DNA from: Sinomonas atrocyanea | Lineage (GTDB): Bacteria > Actinomycetota > Actinomycetes > Actinomycetales > Micrococcaceae | NCBI RefSeq assembly: GCF_001577305.1 | Contig: NZ_CP014518.1 | Coordinates: 992,001-1,056,000, forward strand | Direction: 5' to 3' | DNA length: 64,000 bases | In this document: positions 1 to 8,309 of the stretch, piece by piece | How the letters are laid out: each line of letters begins with the position of its first letter | Position numbering within the stretch: the first letter of the stretch is position 1 | Translations under genes and position numbers: made by a program | Notes under the pieces: model-generated | The model's database searches: none | Seen by the model: only the letters and a program-made list of their open reading frames with translations | What the model was told of the DNA's origin: nothing

Positions 1-798
1 GCTTGGTGCAGAACTGCCCCATGCCGAGGGTGAAGGAGGCGGCGTATTCGGTCAGGATGCTGTCCCGGCGCTCCTGCCAGGCCTTCTCGGTGACGAAGAC
101 GGGGTTGATGGAACCGAGTTCCCCGTAGAAGGGGATCGGGGCTGCCCGGCGGGCTGCCCTGTCGAACAGGGCCCGGCCGCCGGCGGTGGACCCGGTGAAC
201 CCGATGGCCTTGACCACGGGGTGGTCCACGAGCGCTTCGGCGGCCTCGCGGCCGGTGACTGTGGAGAAGAGGGCTTCCGGCGCCCCGGCGGCGGCCAGCG
301 CCCCGATGACGATCTCGGCCGTCCGGTGCCCGAGCCGGCGGTGCCCGGTGTGGATCTTGTGGACGACGGCGCAGCCGGCGGCCAGGGCCGAGGCGCTGTC
401 GCCACCGATGACGCTGAAGGCGAAGGGGAAGTTCGAGGCGCCGAAGACGCCGACGACTCCGAGCGGGACGTTGACCCTGCGGAGGTCTGGGCGCGGTCCC
501 ATGCCCCAGGAGGGATCGGCGTGGTCGATCGTCGCCTCGAGGGGTTCGCCCGCGACGATCTCGGCGCCGAGGAGTCGGAGCTGGAAGACTGTTCGCCTGA
601 GCTCGCCCTGCAGCCTCGCCTCGCCGAGATGCGTGTCCTCGTCTGCGATCCGGACGAGTTCGTCGGCGTTTTCCTCCAGGGACGCGGCGACCGACTCCAG
701 CCAGCCTGCACGGGCCTGCGGGGGACGCCGCGCGCCAGACGGTAGGCATCGTGCGCGGCGCGCACCTTCTCCTCGAGCTGTTCGATGGTGGTGTTCAT
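1..798 (-). pseudogene. Alpha-ketoglutarate semialdehyde dehydrogenase, cut by window edge and frameshifted
   Basis: This is an NAD(P)-dependent aldehyde dehydrogenase of the type that oxidises 2,5-dioxopentanoate to 2-oxoglutarate at the end of oxidative pentose, hexarate and uronate pathways. It starts at ATG 798 after AAGGACAGG and reads MNTTIEQLEEKV. The frame holding the family motifs (FGASNFPFAFSVIGGDSA, FTGSTAGGR, FYGELGSINP, and GQFCTK at the window edge) is displaced by one base from the start-codon frame. The switch falls at the five-G run around 717-724; a sixth G would restore VPPQARAGWLESVAASLEE. The C-terminal half, including the catalytic Cys region, lies beyond base 1. It is the last gene of a run with the symporter and the glycuronyl hydrolase. 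It may be a true pseudogene or a homopolymer base-calling error. Confidence 0.8.
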
Positions 799-850
799 CC
801 TGTCCTTCTCTTCGGTGGACCGATTGGCCATCGCGGGGCAAATCCAGTGG

Positions 851-2230
851 TCAGAGTGCTTCTGGAGCTGGGACGGCAGGGCCGGGGCGGCCGGCGCCCG
901 CGCGGCCGACGGTGTCCTCGTTGAACCGGTCTTCGCTGCCCTGGTTCGTGTCGGAGCGGAAGTACTTGGAGTAGTAGACGGCAACGAGGGCCACGAGGGC
1001 GTTGGCGACCATGTAGAGGGCGATCGGCCACCAGTGTCCCGACCAGGCGAAGAGCGCTGTTGCGATGAGGGGGGCAGCGCCTCCGAGGATGGCTCCGGTG
1101 ATCTCCCTGGCGAAGGCGACCCCGGTGTAGCGGACCGCGGGGGGGAAGAGCTCGGTGAGGAACGCTGCCTGGGCGGCGAAGACCGTGCTGACGGCGCCGA
1201 CGAAGTACACCACCAGGTCCACGGCGATCAGGGCCGGCTGGTGCGTGTCGATGATCATGAACATCGGGAATGCCCCGGCTGCGGCGAAGACGAGCCCTGC
1301 CATGTACAGCTTCCTGCGTCCGATCCGGTCGCTGAGGTGGCCGAAGTAGGGCGCGGTCGCGGCGCCGGCGACCAGGAGGGCGGCGTTGATGCCCAGGGCC
1401 AGCAGTGCGGCGAGGCCGATGTTGTTGGTCAGGTAGCTCAGTGCCCAGACCTGGGGGATGTAGGAGAACCCGGAGAAGAAGTTGCAGCCCATCGCCACCA
1501 GCAGCCGGCGCTTCTCGGTCCTGAACAGGCGCAGCAGCGGGATGCGCTCGATCTCGGCGTTGTCCTGGGCCTTCTTGAACTGTTCGGTCTCGAAGACCCG
1601 GCGGCGGATGTAGTAGCTGACGGCGAGCATGACCAGGCTCAGCAGGAACGGGATGCGCCAGCCCCAGGTGTAGAACGCCGGGCCGGTGATCCCCAGGACC
1701 GCTTGGAAGGCGAACAGGGCAAGGGCGCTGCCGACCCAGGTGGCCGAGCCGGACCACGACGCGTAGAAGCCGCGTCTGGCGGGGCCTGAGGACTCGGAGG
1801 ATAGGATGATCGCTCCGGCGTATTCGGCGCCGGCGCCCAGCCCCTGCAGGATGCGCAGGGCCACGAGCAGTGCAGGCGAGGCGAAGCCGATGTTCGCGTA
1901 GCCAGGCAGCACTGCGATCAGCGCTGTGCTCAGGCCCATGATCATGAGGGTGACGACCATGACGGGCTTGCGGCCGATCTTGTCTCCGAGGTGCCCGAAC
2001 ACGATGCCGCCGAAGGGCCGGGCGAAGTAGCCCACCGCGAAGGTGGCGAATGCTGCGATCAGGCCGACAGCGGGGTCGCTGGATCCGAAGAAGTAGCCCT
2101 TGAAGATCAGCGCCGCAGCCGCCCCGTAGAGGGCGAAGTCGTACCATTCGACGAGGCTGCCCACGGCCGAGGCCGCGGCAGCCCGTCTGGCGTTGCGCGC
2201 GTGGTCGGCGGGGTGGAGGGTGGCTTCCAT
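851..2230 (-). CDS. MFS transporter, metabolite:H+ symporter (MHS) family
   Basis: About 459 residues and 12 predicted membrane helices. The N-terminal SLVEWYDFALYG is the hallmark of the MHS family (ShiA/KgtP/ProP-like), followed by the MFS loop GHLGDKIGRKPVM and a second copy, GHLSDRIGRRKLY, halfway along. MHS proteins import organic acids such as shikimate, 2-oxoglutarate, citrate and osmolytes with protons; the substrate here cannot be read from sequence. ATG 2230 is preferred over GTG 2248 because AAAGGAG lies five bases before it. It is 43 bp downstream of the glycuronyl hydrolase and 52 bp upstream of the semialdehyde dehydrogenase, so a catabolic product or organic acid of that pathway is a reasonable substrate. 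Confidence 0.88.
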   Translation of the reverse strand: MEATLHPADHARNARRAAAASAVGSLVEWYDFALYGAAAALIFKGYFFGSSDPAVGLIAAFATFAVGYFARPFGGIVFGHLGDKIGRKPVMVVTLMIMGLSTALIAVLPGYANIGFASPALLVALRILQGLGAGAEYAGAIILSSESSGPARRGFYASWSGSATWVGSALALFAFQAVLGITGPAFYTWGWRIPFLLSLVMLAVSYYIRRRVFETEQFKKAQDNAEIERIPLLRLFRTEKRRLLVAMGCNFFSGFSYIPQVWALSYLTNNIGLAALLALGINAALLVAGAATAPYFGHLSDRIGRRKLYMAGLVFAAAGAFPMFMIIDTHQPALIAVDLVVYFVGAVSTVFAAQAAFLTELFPPAVRYTGVAFAREITGAILGGAAPLIATALFAWSGHWWPIALYMVANALVALVAVYYSKYFRSDTNQGSEDRFNEDTVGRAGAGRPGPAVPAPEAL

Positions 2231-2273
2231 GGTGGCTCCTTTGCTCACGTGGAACTGTGCCGGGGATAGGGGG

Positions 2274-3353
2274 TCAGTGGGAGGTCTGGAGGCTGGGGGC
2301 GTCTGCAGTGGAGTTTCCGGCCTTTGCGTCGAGGGGCCCGAGGGCCTCGAGGGTGCGGAGGCGTTCGGCGGCGGCCCTCATCGCCGCCCCCTGGCCCCAG
2401 ACGTTCACCTCGGTGGGCAGGGTCCTGTACATTGCCGCGTCCTCGGCTCCGGCGGTGGAGGCCCAGGTGCAGGCGGAGACGCCCCAGAATGAGCCGTCCT
2501 GGTCGATGCGCGCCTCGGTGTACCGCCAGGCGTCCTCGGCGGCGGCGGCGAACCTGCCGTCCAGCACCCCGGTCCGGACGCCCTTGGTGAAGGCCGCGCA
2601 GAACATCGCGGCCGTGGAGGACTCCAGGTACGCCTCTCGGTCGTCGATCACGGTCCGCCAGCACCCGGTGGAGTCCTGCAGGGCCAGGACCTCCTCGGCC
2701 AAGGCTCGGAGTTCTGCTTGGGCTTCGTCGTGCCCGGGATGGTCGGCCGGGATGACGGAGAGTGTGTCGACCATGCCGAGGAGTGCCCATCCGACTCCCC
2801 GTCCCCAGCCGGGGCCGTGGATGCTGCGGGCGCCGGTGTCGTAGGCGTGGGCCGGGAACGGGGAGCCGGCCGGGGTGAGGACGCGCAGGTGCGCGGCCTG
2901 CTCGGCGAGTGCGGCGTCATACCAGCGACCCTCGCCGGTCATGCCGGCGAGCCGTGCCAGGAACGGCGGCACGTGGTAGATGCTGTCGACCCAGACCGTG
3001 TGGCGGTACCGGGGGTCGTCCGGCCGGTACAGCGGCGCGTCCTCGGCGCGGGGCACCCCGAGGAGGTGGTCCGCAAGCCGCCGGGCCTGCTCGAGCGGTG
3101 CCGGGTCGTCGGTGACCGCTGCCAGGCGCAGCAGCGCGTCTCCTGGGGCCAGGTGATCCCTCCATCCCAGCGGTGCGGCCGGGCGCCGGAGGAAGCGCTC
3201 GGCGTGCGCGGACGCCTCCTTGTCGCCGACGAGCTCGGCGGCCTCGAGGAGTCCGTCGATGGCGATGGCATCGCCCCAGAACCAGACGGTGAAGTCGTAG
3301 GCTCGCGTCCGGCGGGCAAGCCGGCCGAGCAGTTCGGCGGCGGACGGGCCCAT
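2274..3353 (-). CDS. Glycoside hydrolase family 88/105, unsaturated glycuronyl hydrolase-like
   Basis: An (alpha/alpha)6-barrel hydrolase of the YteR/RhiN type, which removes the terminal unsaturated uronic acid from lyase products such as rhamnogalacturonan disaccharides. Supporting segments are VWVDSIYHVPPFLARLA with the expected active-site Asp, GRGVGWALLGMVDTL, YLESSTAAMF and GQGAAMRAAAE near the C-terminus. There is no signal peptide, so it acts in the cytosol. ATG 3353 gives 359 residues and has GGAGGG eight bases upstream; its A overlaps the stop of a 23-codon leader frame. An in-frame ATG at 3458 would add 35 residues with no domain content. It heads a unit with the symporter and the semialdehyde dehydrogenase. 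The subfamily assignment is reasonable; the exact substrate is unknown. Confidence 0.8.
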   Translation of the reverse strand: MGPSAAELLGRLARRTRAYDFTVWFWGDAIAIDGLLEAAELVGDKEASAHAERFLRRPAAPLGWRDHLAPGDALLRLAAVTDDPAPLEQARRLADHLLGVPRAEDAPLYRPDDPRYRHTVWVDSIYHVPPFLARLAGMTGEGRWYDAALAEQAAHLRVLTPAGSPFPAHAYDTGARSIHGPGWGRGVGWALLGMVDTLSVIPADHPGHDEAQAELRALAEEVLALQDSTGCWRTVIDDREAYLESSTAAMFCAAFTKGVRTGVLDGRFAAAAEDAWRYTEARIDQDGSFWGVSACTWASTAGAEDAAMYRTLPTEVNVWGQGAAMRAAAERLRTLEALGPLDAKAGNSTADAPSLQTSH

Positions 3354-3424
3354 CAGCGGGCCCTCCGGGCGCAGCCGACGTGGGGGAGCCGGCTGGTCGG
3401 CGGGGCGCAGAGGAGCGTCTCCAT
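3353..3424 (-). CDS. Possible 23-residue leader peptide coupled to the hydrolase by TGATG
   Basis: GAAAGG followed eight bases later by ATG gives a well-formed start whose frame (METLLCAPPT...) closes after 23 codons. The TGA overlaps the ATG of the glycuronyl hydrolase as TGATG. The layout copies the start of the metallo-hydrolase at 10531, where the same operator/Shine-Dalgarno block precedes ATG. This is either a translationally coupled leader or a one-base lesion that split off the original N-terminus. Confidence 0.35.
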   Translation of the reverse strand: METLLCAPPTSRLPHVGCARRAR

Positions 3425-3429
3425 TTGTC

Positions 3430-3450
3430 AACCTTTCATATGATGATTCG
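3430..3450 (-). promoter_or_regulatory. Operator-like site, copy 1 (ATCATATGAAAGGTT)
   Basis: Read on the minus strand this is ATCATCATATGAAAGGTT, with a TCATATGA palindrome. Two near-identical copies lie at 10405-10430 and 10508-10530. The GAAAGG inside it also serves as ribosome binding site, so a bound repressor would cover the start of the transcript. The FadR-type regulator at 3657-4448 is the obvious candidate ligand. Confidence 0.5.
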
Positions 3451-3656
3451 ATCTTCACACGATAAGTTGGGACGGAGGGGGTGTCAAGGGCCTTGGGGCG
3501 GGATGCTGGGGAGGCCGCAGGCCGATGCGCCGGAAGTGCGCGGACGCGCGGATCTGGGCGGAAAGTGGAGCGGCGTCGGCGCGCCCCGGGAGAGGCAGCG
3601 GCGCATTGCCGCCTCGTCCCGACGAGGGGGGCGGCACCCGCGCCGGATCCGGGGGG

Positions 3657-4448
3657 CTAGAGTGCCGCGGCGTCCTCGGGGCGGGACGAGCGGGCCTCCC
3701 GAAGGCGTTCCCCGCGCAGGCGCGCATCGTCCCGGCCTGTGAGGCGCAGCAGTTCCTGCATCTGTGCCTCGGCCTCCTGGGGCTGGCCCTGTCCGACGGC
3801 ATCGAGCACGTGCTCGTGGTAGGGCAGGGACTCGTGCATGCTGGGAAGGACCGGGCCGACGTTCGCGTGCCGCAGCACCAGCGCGGACCTGACTGCTTCC
3901 TGCAGTCCCTGCAGCATCCGGTTGTGGGTGGCATTCAGCAGCAGCGCATGGAAGTCCAGGTCGGCGGCGAAGTAGTCCTCCGGACTCTCGAGGGCCTCCC
4001 TCATGCGCTCCAGGGCGCCGCCTATCGCCGCGCGGTCCGCCGCCGTCGCGCGCTGGGCGGCGAGCCTGGCGCTGGCCGGCTCGACCATGAGCCGGAATTC
4101 CTCGAAGTCGCGCAGCAGGTCGTGGTCCGGCTCTGCGGCGAGCTGCCAGGAGAGGACGTCCGGGTCGAGCAGGTGCCATTCGGATTGGGGTCGGACCCTC
4201 GTGCCCAGGCGGGCCCTGGCCTGCACGAGGCCCTTGGCTGCCAGCCCGCGGGTGGCCTCGCGGATCACCGAGACGCCCACCCCGAACTCCTCGGCGAGCT
4301 GCGGTTCAGTCGGCAGCGCATCGCCGGGGGCGATGCGGCCGGCGACGATGATCTGGCCGAGTTCGTGGAGGACGTAGTTCTGGAGGTTCCGGTACGGTTC
4401 GTCGCGCCCTTCCCTGCCCAGGCGTGAAGTCCGGATTCCCTGCGTCAT
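3657..4448 (-). CDS. GntR-family regulator, FadR subfamily (FCD domain)
   Basis: 263 residues. A winged helix-turn-helix occupies roughly residues 18-85 (LPTEPQLAEEFGVGVSVIREATRGL), followed by an all-helical FCD ligand domain (FRLMVEPASARLAA, DLDFHALLLNATHN, HEHVLDAV). FCD domains usually bind small carboxylates, often through a metal held by Asp/His residues such as those in the DLDFH segment, and most act as repressors released by the pathway substrate. It lies between the CoA block (70 bp upstream) and the hydrolase unit. It is the likely owner of the three repeated operator-like sites. An ATCA-N5-TGAT inverted repeat upstream at about 4475-4488 may allow autoregulation. Confidence 0.9.
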   Translation of the reverse strand: MTQGIRTSRLGREGRDEPYRNLQNYVLHELGQIIVAGRIAPGDALPTEPQLAEEFGVGVSVIREATRGLAAKGLVQARARLGTRVRPQSEWHLLDPDVLSWQLAAEPDHDLLRDFEEFRLMVEPASARLAAQRATAADRAAIGGALERMREALESPEDYFAADLDFHALLLNATHNRMLQGLQEAVRSALVLRHANVGPVLPSMHESLPYHEHVLDAVGQGQPQEAEAQMQELLRLTGRDDARLRGERLREARSSRPEDAAAL

Positions 4449-4518
4449 GGCGCCTCCTTTGGGTGCATTTCTCCGATCATACCGTGATTGAGTGCGCTGG
4501 GGCAGGCTCAGCTGGGGC

Positions 4519-5463
4519 TCAGGCGGCTGGCACTCCGGGGCGGCTCTGCCCCACAGGGGACGGGGTGGCCCCGCCTGAGCGTGCGAGGGCTTCGATCCCG
4601 ATGGCGGCGCGGCGGACCCGTTCGCGGCCCGTGCTCACGGCGGCCTGCTCCAGGTGGCCGCCGCTGGGGTACAGGCCCGGGGCGTTCCGCAGGCCGAACT
4701 TCAGGTGGACCGGGGCTGCAACCCGGACGATCTCCCCGATCTCGTGGTATCGGGTGAATCCTCCGAGGTTCTCTGGGCTTTCGATGTAGAGGTCCAGCGG
4801 GGAGCGGCAGGCGGACCGGAAGGCCGCCAGTTCCCCTGCGGGAATGTCGGAGGCGACGTTGAGGGTGTCGGCTCCTGCCTCTTCGAGCAGGGAGGCGCCG
4901 ACGGGGTTGGCGATGCCCATGATCGCCGAGGCCTTCATCACGAGGTCCTCGGGCAGGTCCCCGGCGCGGCGGGCCTGGTCGACGAGCCGGATCAGCCCCT
5001 CGTCGGCGACCAGGATGCTGCGGATGCCGAGCTCTGCGGCCCGGAGCACGTCGTCGAAGGCGTAGCGCAGCTGGGCGATGGTGGTGTGGCGCCAGCCGAA
5101 GAACTTCCCGTCCGGGGTCAGCGCCGAGGCGCTGCCCTCCCAGGGGGCGCGGGGGCCGACGAAGAGGCAGACTTCCACGCCGTGCTCGGCCCCGAGGGAG
5201 GCCATGTCGCGGATTTCGGCGTCCTGGAGAAGGGTGATCCCGCTGCCCTGGGAGACCCGGTGCAGGGGGACCCCGAGTGCCTCTGCGGCCTCGATGACCG
5301 CCTGGAGGGCGGCGGGCCCCTCGACGCTGGGGATCTCGATGCGGTAGGAGCCGCCGTCTTCGAAGGAGTCCGGGGAGGTGGGGCAGTCCCGCACTGTGCG
5401 GGCGAGCTGTTCCAGTGCCAGGGGCATGGTCGGGGTGGCGGTGCTTGTCCTTGCGGGGTTCAT
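4519..5463 (-). CDS. TIM-barrel-like protein, possibly related to peptidase family U32
   Basis: 314 residues starting at ATG 5463 with GGAGGACACG just upstream. Alternating strand/helix segments suggest a beta/alpha barrel: YRIEIPSVEGPAALQAVIEAA, GVEVCLFVGPRAPW, LGIRSILVADEGLIR, ADTLNVASDIP, VHLKFGLRNAPGLYPSGGHLE. The last resembles segments of U32-type proteins, but I see no decisive active-site signature and would not assign a reaction. It is the fifth gene of the CoA block, 38 bp after the solute-binding-like gene, and has no signal peptide. A barrel enzyme acting on a small carboxylate or its CoA ester would fit the setting, as inference only. Confidence 0.5.
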   Translation of the reverse strand: MNPARTSTATPTMPLALEQLARTVRDCPTSPDSFEDGGSYRIEIPSVEGPAALQAVIEAAEALGVPLHRVSQGSGITLLQDAEIRDMASLGAEHGVEVCLFVGPRAPWEGSASALTPDGKFFGWRHTTIAQLRYAFDDVLRAAELGIRSILVADEGLIRLVDQARRAGDLPEDLVMKASAIMGIANPVGASLLEEAGADTLNVASDIPAGELAAFRSACRSPLDLYIESPENLGGFTRYHEIGEIVRVAAPVHLKFGLRNAPGLYPSGGHLEQAAVSTGRERVRRAAIGIEALARSGGATPSPVGQSRPGVPAA

Positions 5464-5501
5464 CGTGTCCTCCGGGGGAATGGGCGGCAGTGCAGTGGGG
5501 G

Positions 5502-6662
5502 TCAGTTCGAGGCGCCGGTGGGCCGGTGCCAGCGGTAGCAGACGTCGAGTTCGTCGAGCAGGTCTTTCGGGTCGCGCTTCCGCCGCAGTCCCTCGTAGAT
5601 CAGCCGGGATCCGCCGGACTGGACGGCGATCCAGCCGTCGAAGCGCGGTCGGCGCCACGCTGCGTCCTGGGTCCGGCGGGTGGCGGCGTAGAAGTCCAGC
5701 CACCGGGCGTTCACTGCGGGGTCCTCCCAGGCGGCCGTGGCGCTGGGCTGGCCGCCGGCAGCGGGGATGACGGTGCGCTGGGCCTGTCCGTGCATGGCCT
5801 GCCTCACGTGCTCGAGCAGCCGCTCGTCGTCCGCCGACCTGGCGGCCAGGGCCAGGCCGGTCCCTCCGAGGACCGAGCCAGGGGTCCCGCCGGGGCGGTG
5901 GGCCGGTGCGTCGCGGAAGCAGACCGGCGGCAGCCCGCCTGCCGTGGCGTCGCTGTAGGTGACGTATCCGAAGACCAGCGGGCTGTAGGCGATACCGCCA
6001 GTCTGCATGCGGTCCAGAATCTCGATGGGGTCCAGGTCCAGCAGGTCGGGAGGAGTCCGGCGGATGAGGCGGCCCAGCAGGTCCAGCGCCTCCCGTCCCA
6101 CCGCCTGCGGGACCAGCTGGGTGGCGGTGGCCTCCAGGGCCGGGTCGACGGCTGCGGCGATGCCCAGGAAGGTCAGGAGTGTGTGGGGGCCGGCAGTCGG
6201 GACGCACATCTTCACTTCCGCGGGGAGCGCGAGGACCTCCTCCCAGGTGGCGGGGACGTCGGCGAGCAGGTCGGGGCGGTGGGCGCTGACCTGTGCGGCG
6301 GCGTCGACGGGGAGGGCCCACTGGTGGCCCTCGTAGCGGTAGCTCTCGTAGGCGGCTCCCACGCTGGCTGCCTCCCACGCGGCCAGCTCGGCCGCGGGGA
6401 AGAGCTCCTCGAGCGGGGCCAGCGCGCGGGCGGCGCGGGCGCGGCCGAGGCCGGGGTGGTCCAGGACGACGAGGTCGTAGCAGGCTGCCAGGGCGTCGAT
6501 CGGGCGGGACTCGAATCCGGCCAGGTCCTGGGCATCCCAGCGGACCCTTGACCCAGGAACGCTGAGCGGGCCGGGCAGCGCGGCCTGTTCGGCAAGTGCC
6601 CTCATGGGGGCGAGCCCTCGCGGGTGCGACCAGGTCATCCCTCGGAATTCTTTCAGGGCCAC
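5502..6662 (-). CDS. Solute-binding-protein-like protein without signal peptide
   Basis: 386 residues from GTG 6662 (GGGGAGG five bases before), overlapping the acyl-CoA synthetase by ten bases; ATG 6638 is an alternative. The opening FRGMTWSHPRGLAPMRALAE, then YDLVVLDHPGLGRARAA, LAPLEEL, and a later hinge-like segment resemble the two-lobed fold of ABC transporter binding proteins. There is no hydrophobic export signal and no lipobox, so the protein should be cytoplasmic. It is translationally coupled to a CoA ligase and no transporter gene adjoins it on this strand. A soluble carboxylate sensor or carrier is possible; the function is unknown. Confidence 0.6.
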   Translation of the reverse strand: MALKEFRGMTWSHPRGLAPMRALAEQAALPGPLSVPGSRVRWDAQDLAGFESRPIDALAACYDLVVLDHPGLGRARAARALAPLEELFPAAELAAWEAASVGAAYESYRYEGHQWALPVDAAAQVSAHRPDLLADVPATWEEVLALPAEVKMCVPTAGPHTLLTFLGIAAAVDPALEATATQLVPQAVGREALDLLGRLIRRTPPDLLDLDPIEILDRMQTGGIAYSPLVFGYVTYSDATAGGLPPVCFRDAPAHRPGGTPGSVLGGTGLALAARSADDERLLEHVRQAMHGQAQRTVIPAAGGQPSATAAWEDPAVNARWLDFYAATRRTQDAAWRRPRFDGWIAVQSGGSRLIYEGLRRKRDPKDLLDELDVCYRWHRPTGASN

Positions 6663-8308
6663 TGTGCCTCCCCGGCTGCCGGAGCCGTGCTCCGCGGAAG
6701 GGCGCTCCCCGGCCCCTCGGGGCCCAGCGCCTGTCTGCGCACCTTTCCCGACTCCGTCCTGGGGAGCTGGTCGGTGAAGTCGATGATGCGGGGGTAGGCG
6801 TGACGGCCGGCCTCCTGCCGGACGAGGTCCTTCAGGTTCGAGGCCAGTTCGGGGCTGCCCGCGTAACCTGGCATGGTCTCGACCACGGCGCGCACCGTGC
6901 TTCCGCCGGCCCCGTCCGGGGTGGGCACGGCGGCGGCGTCCCGGACTCCCGGATGGCGTCGGAGCACGCTTTCGACCTCGACGGGGGAGATCTTGTAGCC
7001 GGAGGTGACGATCACGTCGTCCACGCGTCCGCGGTAGGTGAGCTTTCCGTCGCTGTCCCGCCGGAAGACGTCTTCGGTGGCGAGCCACCCGTCCTCCGTC
7101 CAGAGCCTGGCCCACGCCGGGGTGGCGTTGGCGTATCCGTCGGAGAGCTGGTGCGGCGGTCGGCGGATCAGCAGGCGTCCCTCGGAGGCCGTCCTCCCCG
7201 GGTCGGCCAGGCGGACCTCCCATCCGGGGATGGGTTCGAGGCGCCCGTCGCCCTCGCCGGGGTCGGCCAGGACCATGCCGACTTCGGTCAGGCCGTACCC
7301 GTTGCGCAGCGGCACGCCGGTCAGCTCTGACCAGCTGCGGGCCGTCTCCGGGTCTAGCGGTTCCCCGCCGCTAGTGGCCGGCAGGAGCCCGGGCAGCGGC
7401 GGGCCGTCGGGAATGCTGTCTAGGAGCCTGCGGAAGGCGGTGGGGGCGCCGGCCACGTGGACCGCGCCGTTCTCCGCGAGGGCGTAGAGGATGCGGGCGG
7501 CGTCGAACCTCCCTGTCTGGACGATCACGCGGTGGCCCAGGGCCATGATGGTGCTCCCGGTGGTGAGCAGCCCGTAGGACCAGCCGGGATCGCTGAGCCC
7601 CAGGACGGCACTGTCGGGCCGGGTGCCTAGGACGTGCCGGGCGAAGGGGACTGTGGCGAGCCAGCCAGCGTGCGGGATCGTGCACGCCTTCGGCGTCCCG
7701 GTGGTGCCGCTGGTGAACATCATTACCGCTGTGTCGGCGGGGCCGGTGGCCGCGATCGGGCGGTATGGGGGGTGGGCGAGGGCCTGGCCGAGCGAGGGCC
7801 GGCCTGGGCGGCCGTCCGTGGCTGTGGCGGAGCCGATGATCTCGGTCCCGGGCAGTTCGTCCTCGAGGGCTGCCTGCAGGGCGGGTTCGCAGACCACGAT
7901 TCTGGCGGATGCGAGCCGGAGCCGATCTGCAAGGGCAGCGGCCCCGTAGCCCGTGAAGAGCGGGACGTAGACGGCGCCGAGCCGCCAGGCTGCGAACGCC
8001 ACCAGCCAGGGCGCCAGGCCGCGGTCCAGGATGCCTGCGACCGTGTCCCCGGCCCCGATTCCGCGGCTGCGGAGGTAGCCGGCCAGCCGGGCGGACATCC
8101 CGTCGAGCTGGGTGTAGGTGAAGTTCTCGGACGTGCCGGATTCGTCCCTGACGGTGAGGGCGGTCCGGGTGCTGTCCGCGGCCCATCGTCCGCAGGACTC
8201 GGTGTAGAGGTTGTGCCGTCCGGAGCGCGGGTGCTCCGCCGCGAGGGCCTCGACCAGGGCCCATTCGGCCGTGTTCGCATCGACTGGTGCTGCAGTGGGG
8301 CCGGGCAT
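6653..8308 (-). CDS. AMP-forming acyl-CoA synthetase (ANL superfamily)
   Basis: 551 residues. It activates a carboxylic acid with ATP and CoA through an acyl-adenylate. The P-loop-like motif VMMFTSGTTGTPKACTIPH, the NGYGLTEVG motif, the YRGRVDDVIVTSGYKI hinge region and the C-terminal PRTESGKVRRQAL with the catalytic Lys are all present. The overall form is closest to acetyl-CoA synthetase/medium-chain ligases. It starts one base after the stop of the CoA-transferase gene and overlaps the following gene, so it lies inside a tightly coupled operon. The acid it activates cannot be read from sequence. Confidence 0.92.
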   Translation of the reverse strand: MPGPTAAPVDANTAEWALVEALAAEHPRSGRHNLYTESCGRWAADSTRTALTVRDESGTSENFTYTQLDGMSARLAGYLRSRGIGAGDTVAGILDRGLAPWLVAFAAWRLGAVYVPLFTGYGAAALADRLRLASARIVVCEPALQAALEDELPGTEIIGSATATDGRPGRPSLGQALAHPPYRPIAATGPADTAVMMFTSGTTGTPKACTIPHAGWLATVPFARHVLGTRPDSAVLGLSDPGWSYGLLTTGSTIMALGHRVIVQTGRFDAARILYALAENGAVHVAGAPTAFRRLLDSIPDGPPLPGLLPATSGGEPLDPETARSWSELTGVPLRNGYGLTEVGMVLADPGEGDGRLEPIPGWEVRLADPGRTASEGRLLIRRPPHQLSDGYANATPAWARLWTEDGWLATEDVFRRDSDGKLTYRGRVDDVIVTSGYKISPVEVESVLRRHPGVRDAAAVPTPDGAGGSTVRAVVETMPGYAGSPELASNLKDLVRQEAGRHAYPRIIDFTDQLPRTESGKVRRQALGPEGPGSALPRSTAPAAGEAQWP

Positions 8309-8309
8309 C

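Noticed and set aside
4519..6378. A single 619-codon minus-strand frame
   Set aside because: Only its last 314 codons, from ATG 5463 with its own Shine-Dalgarno sequence, look like protein; the front part is the shadow of the solute-binding-like gene read in another frame.
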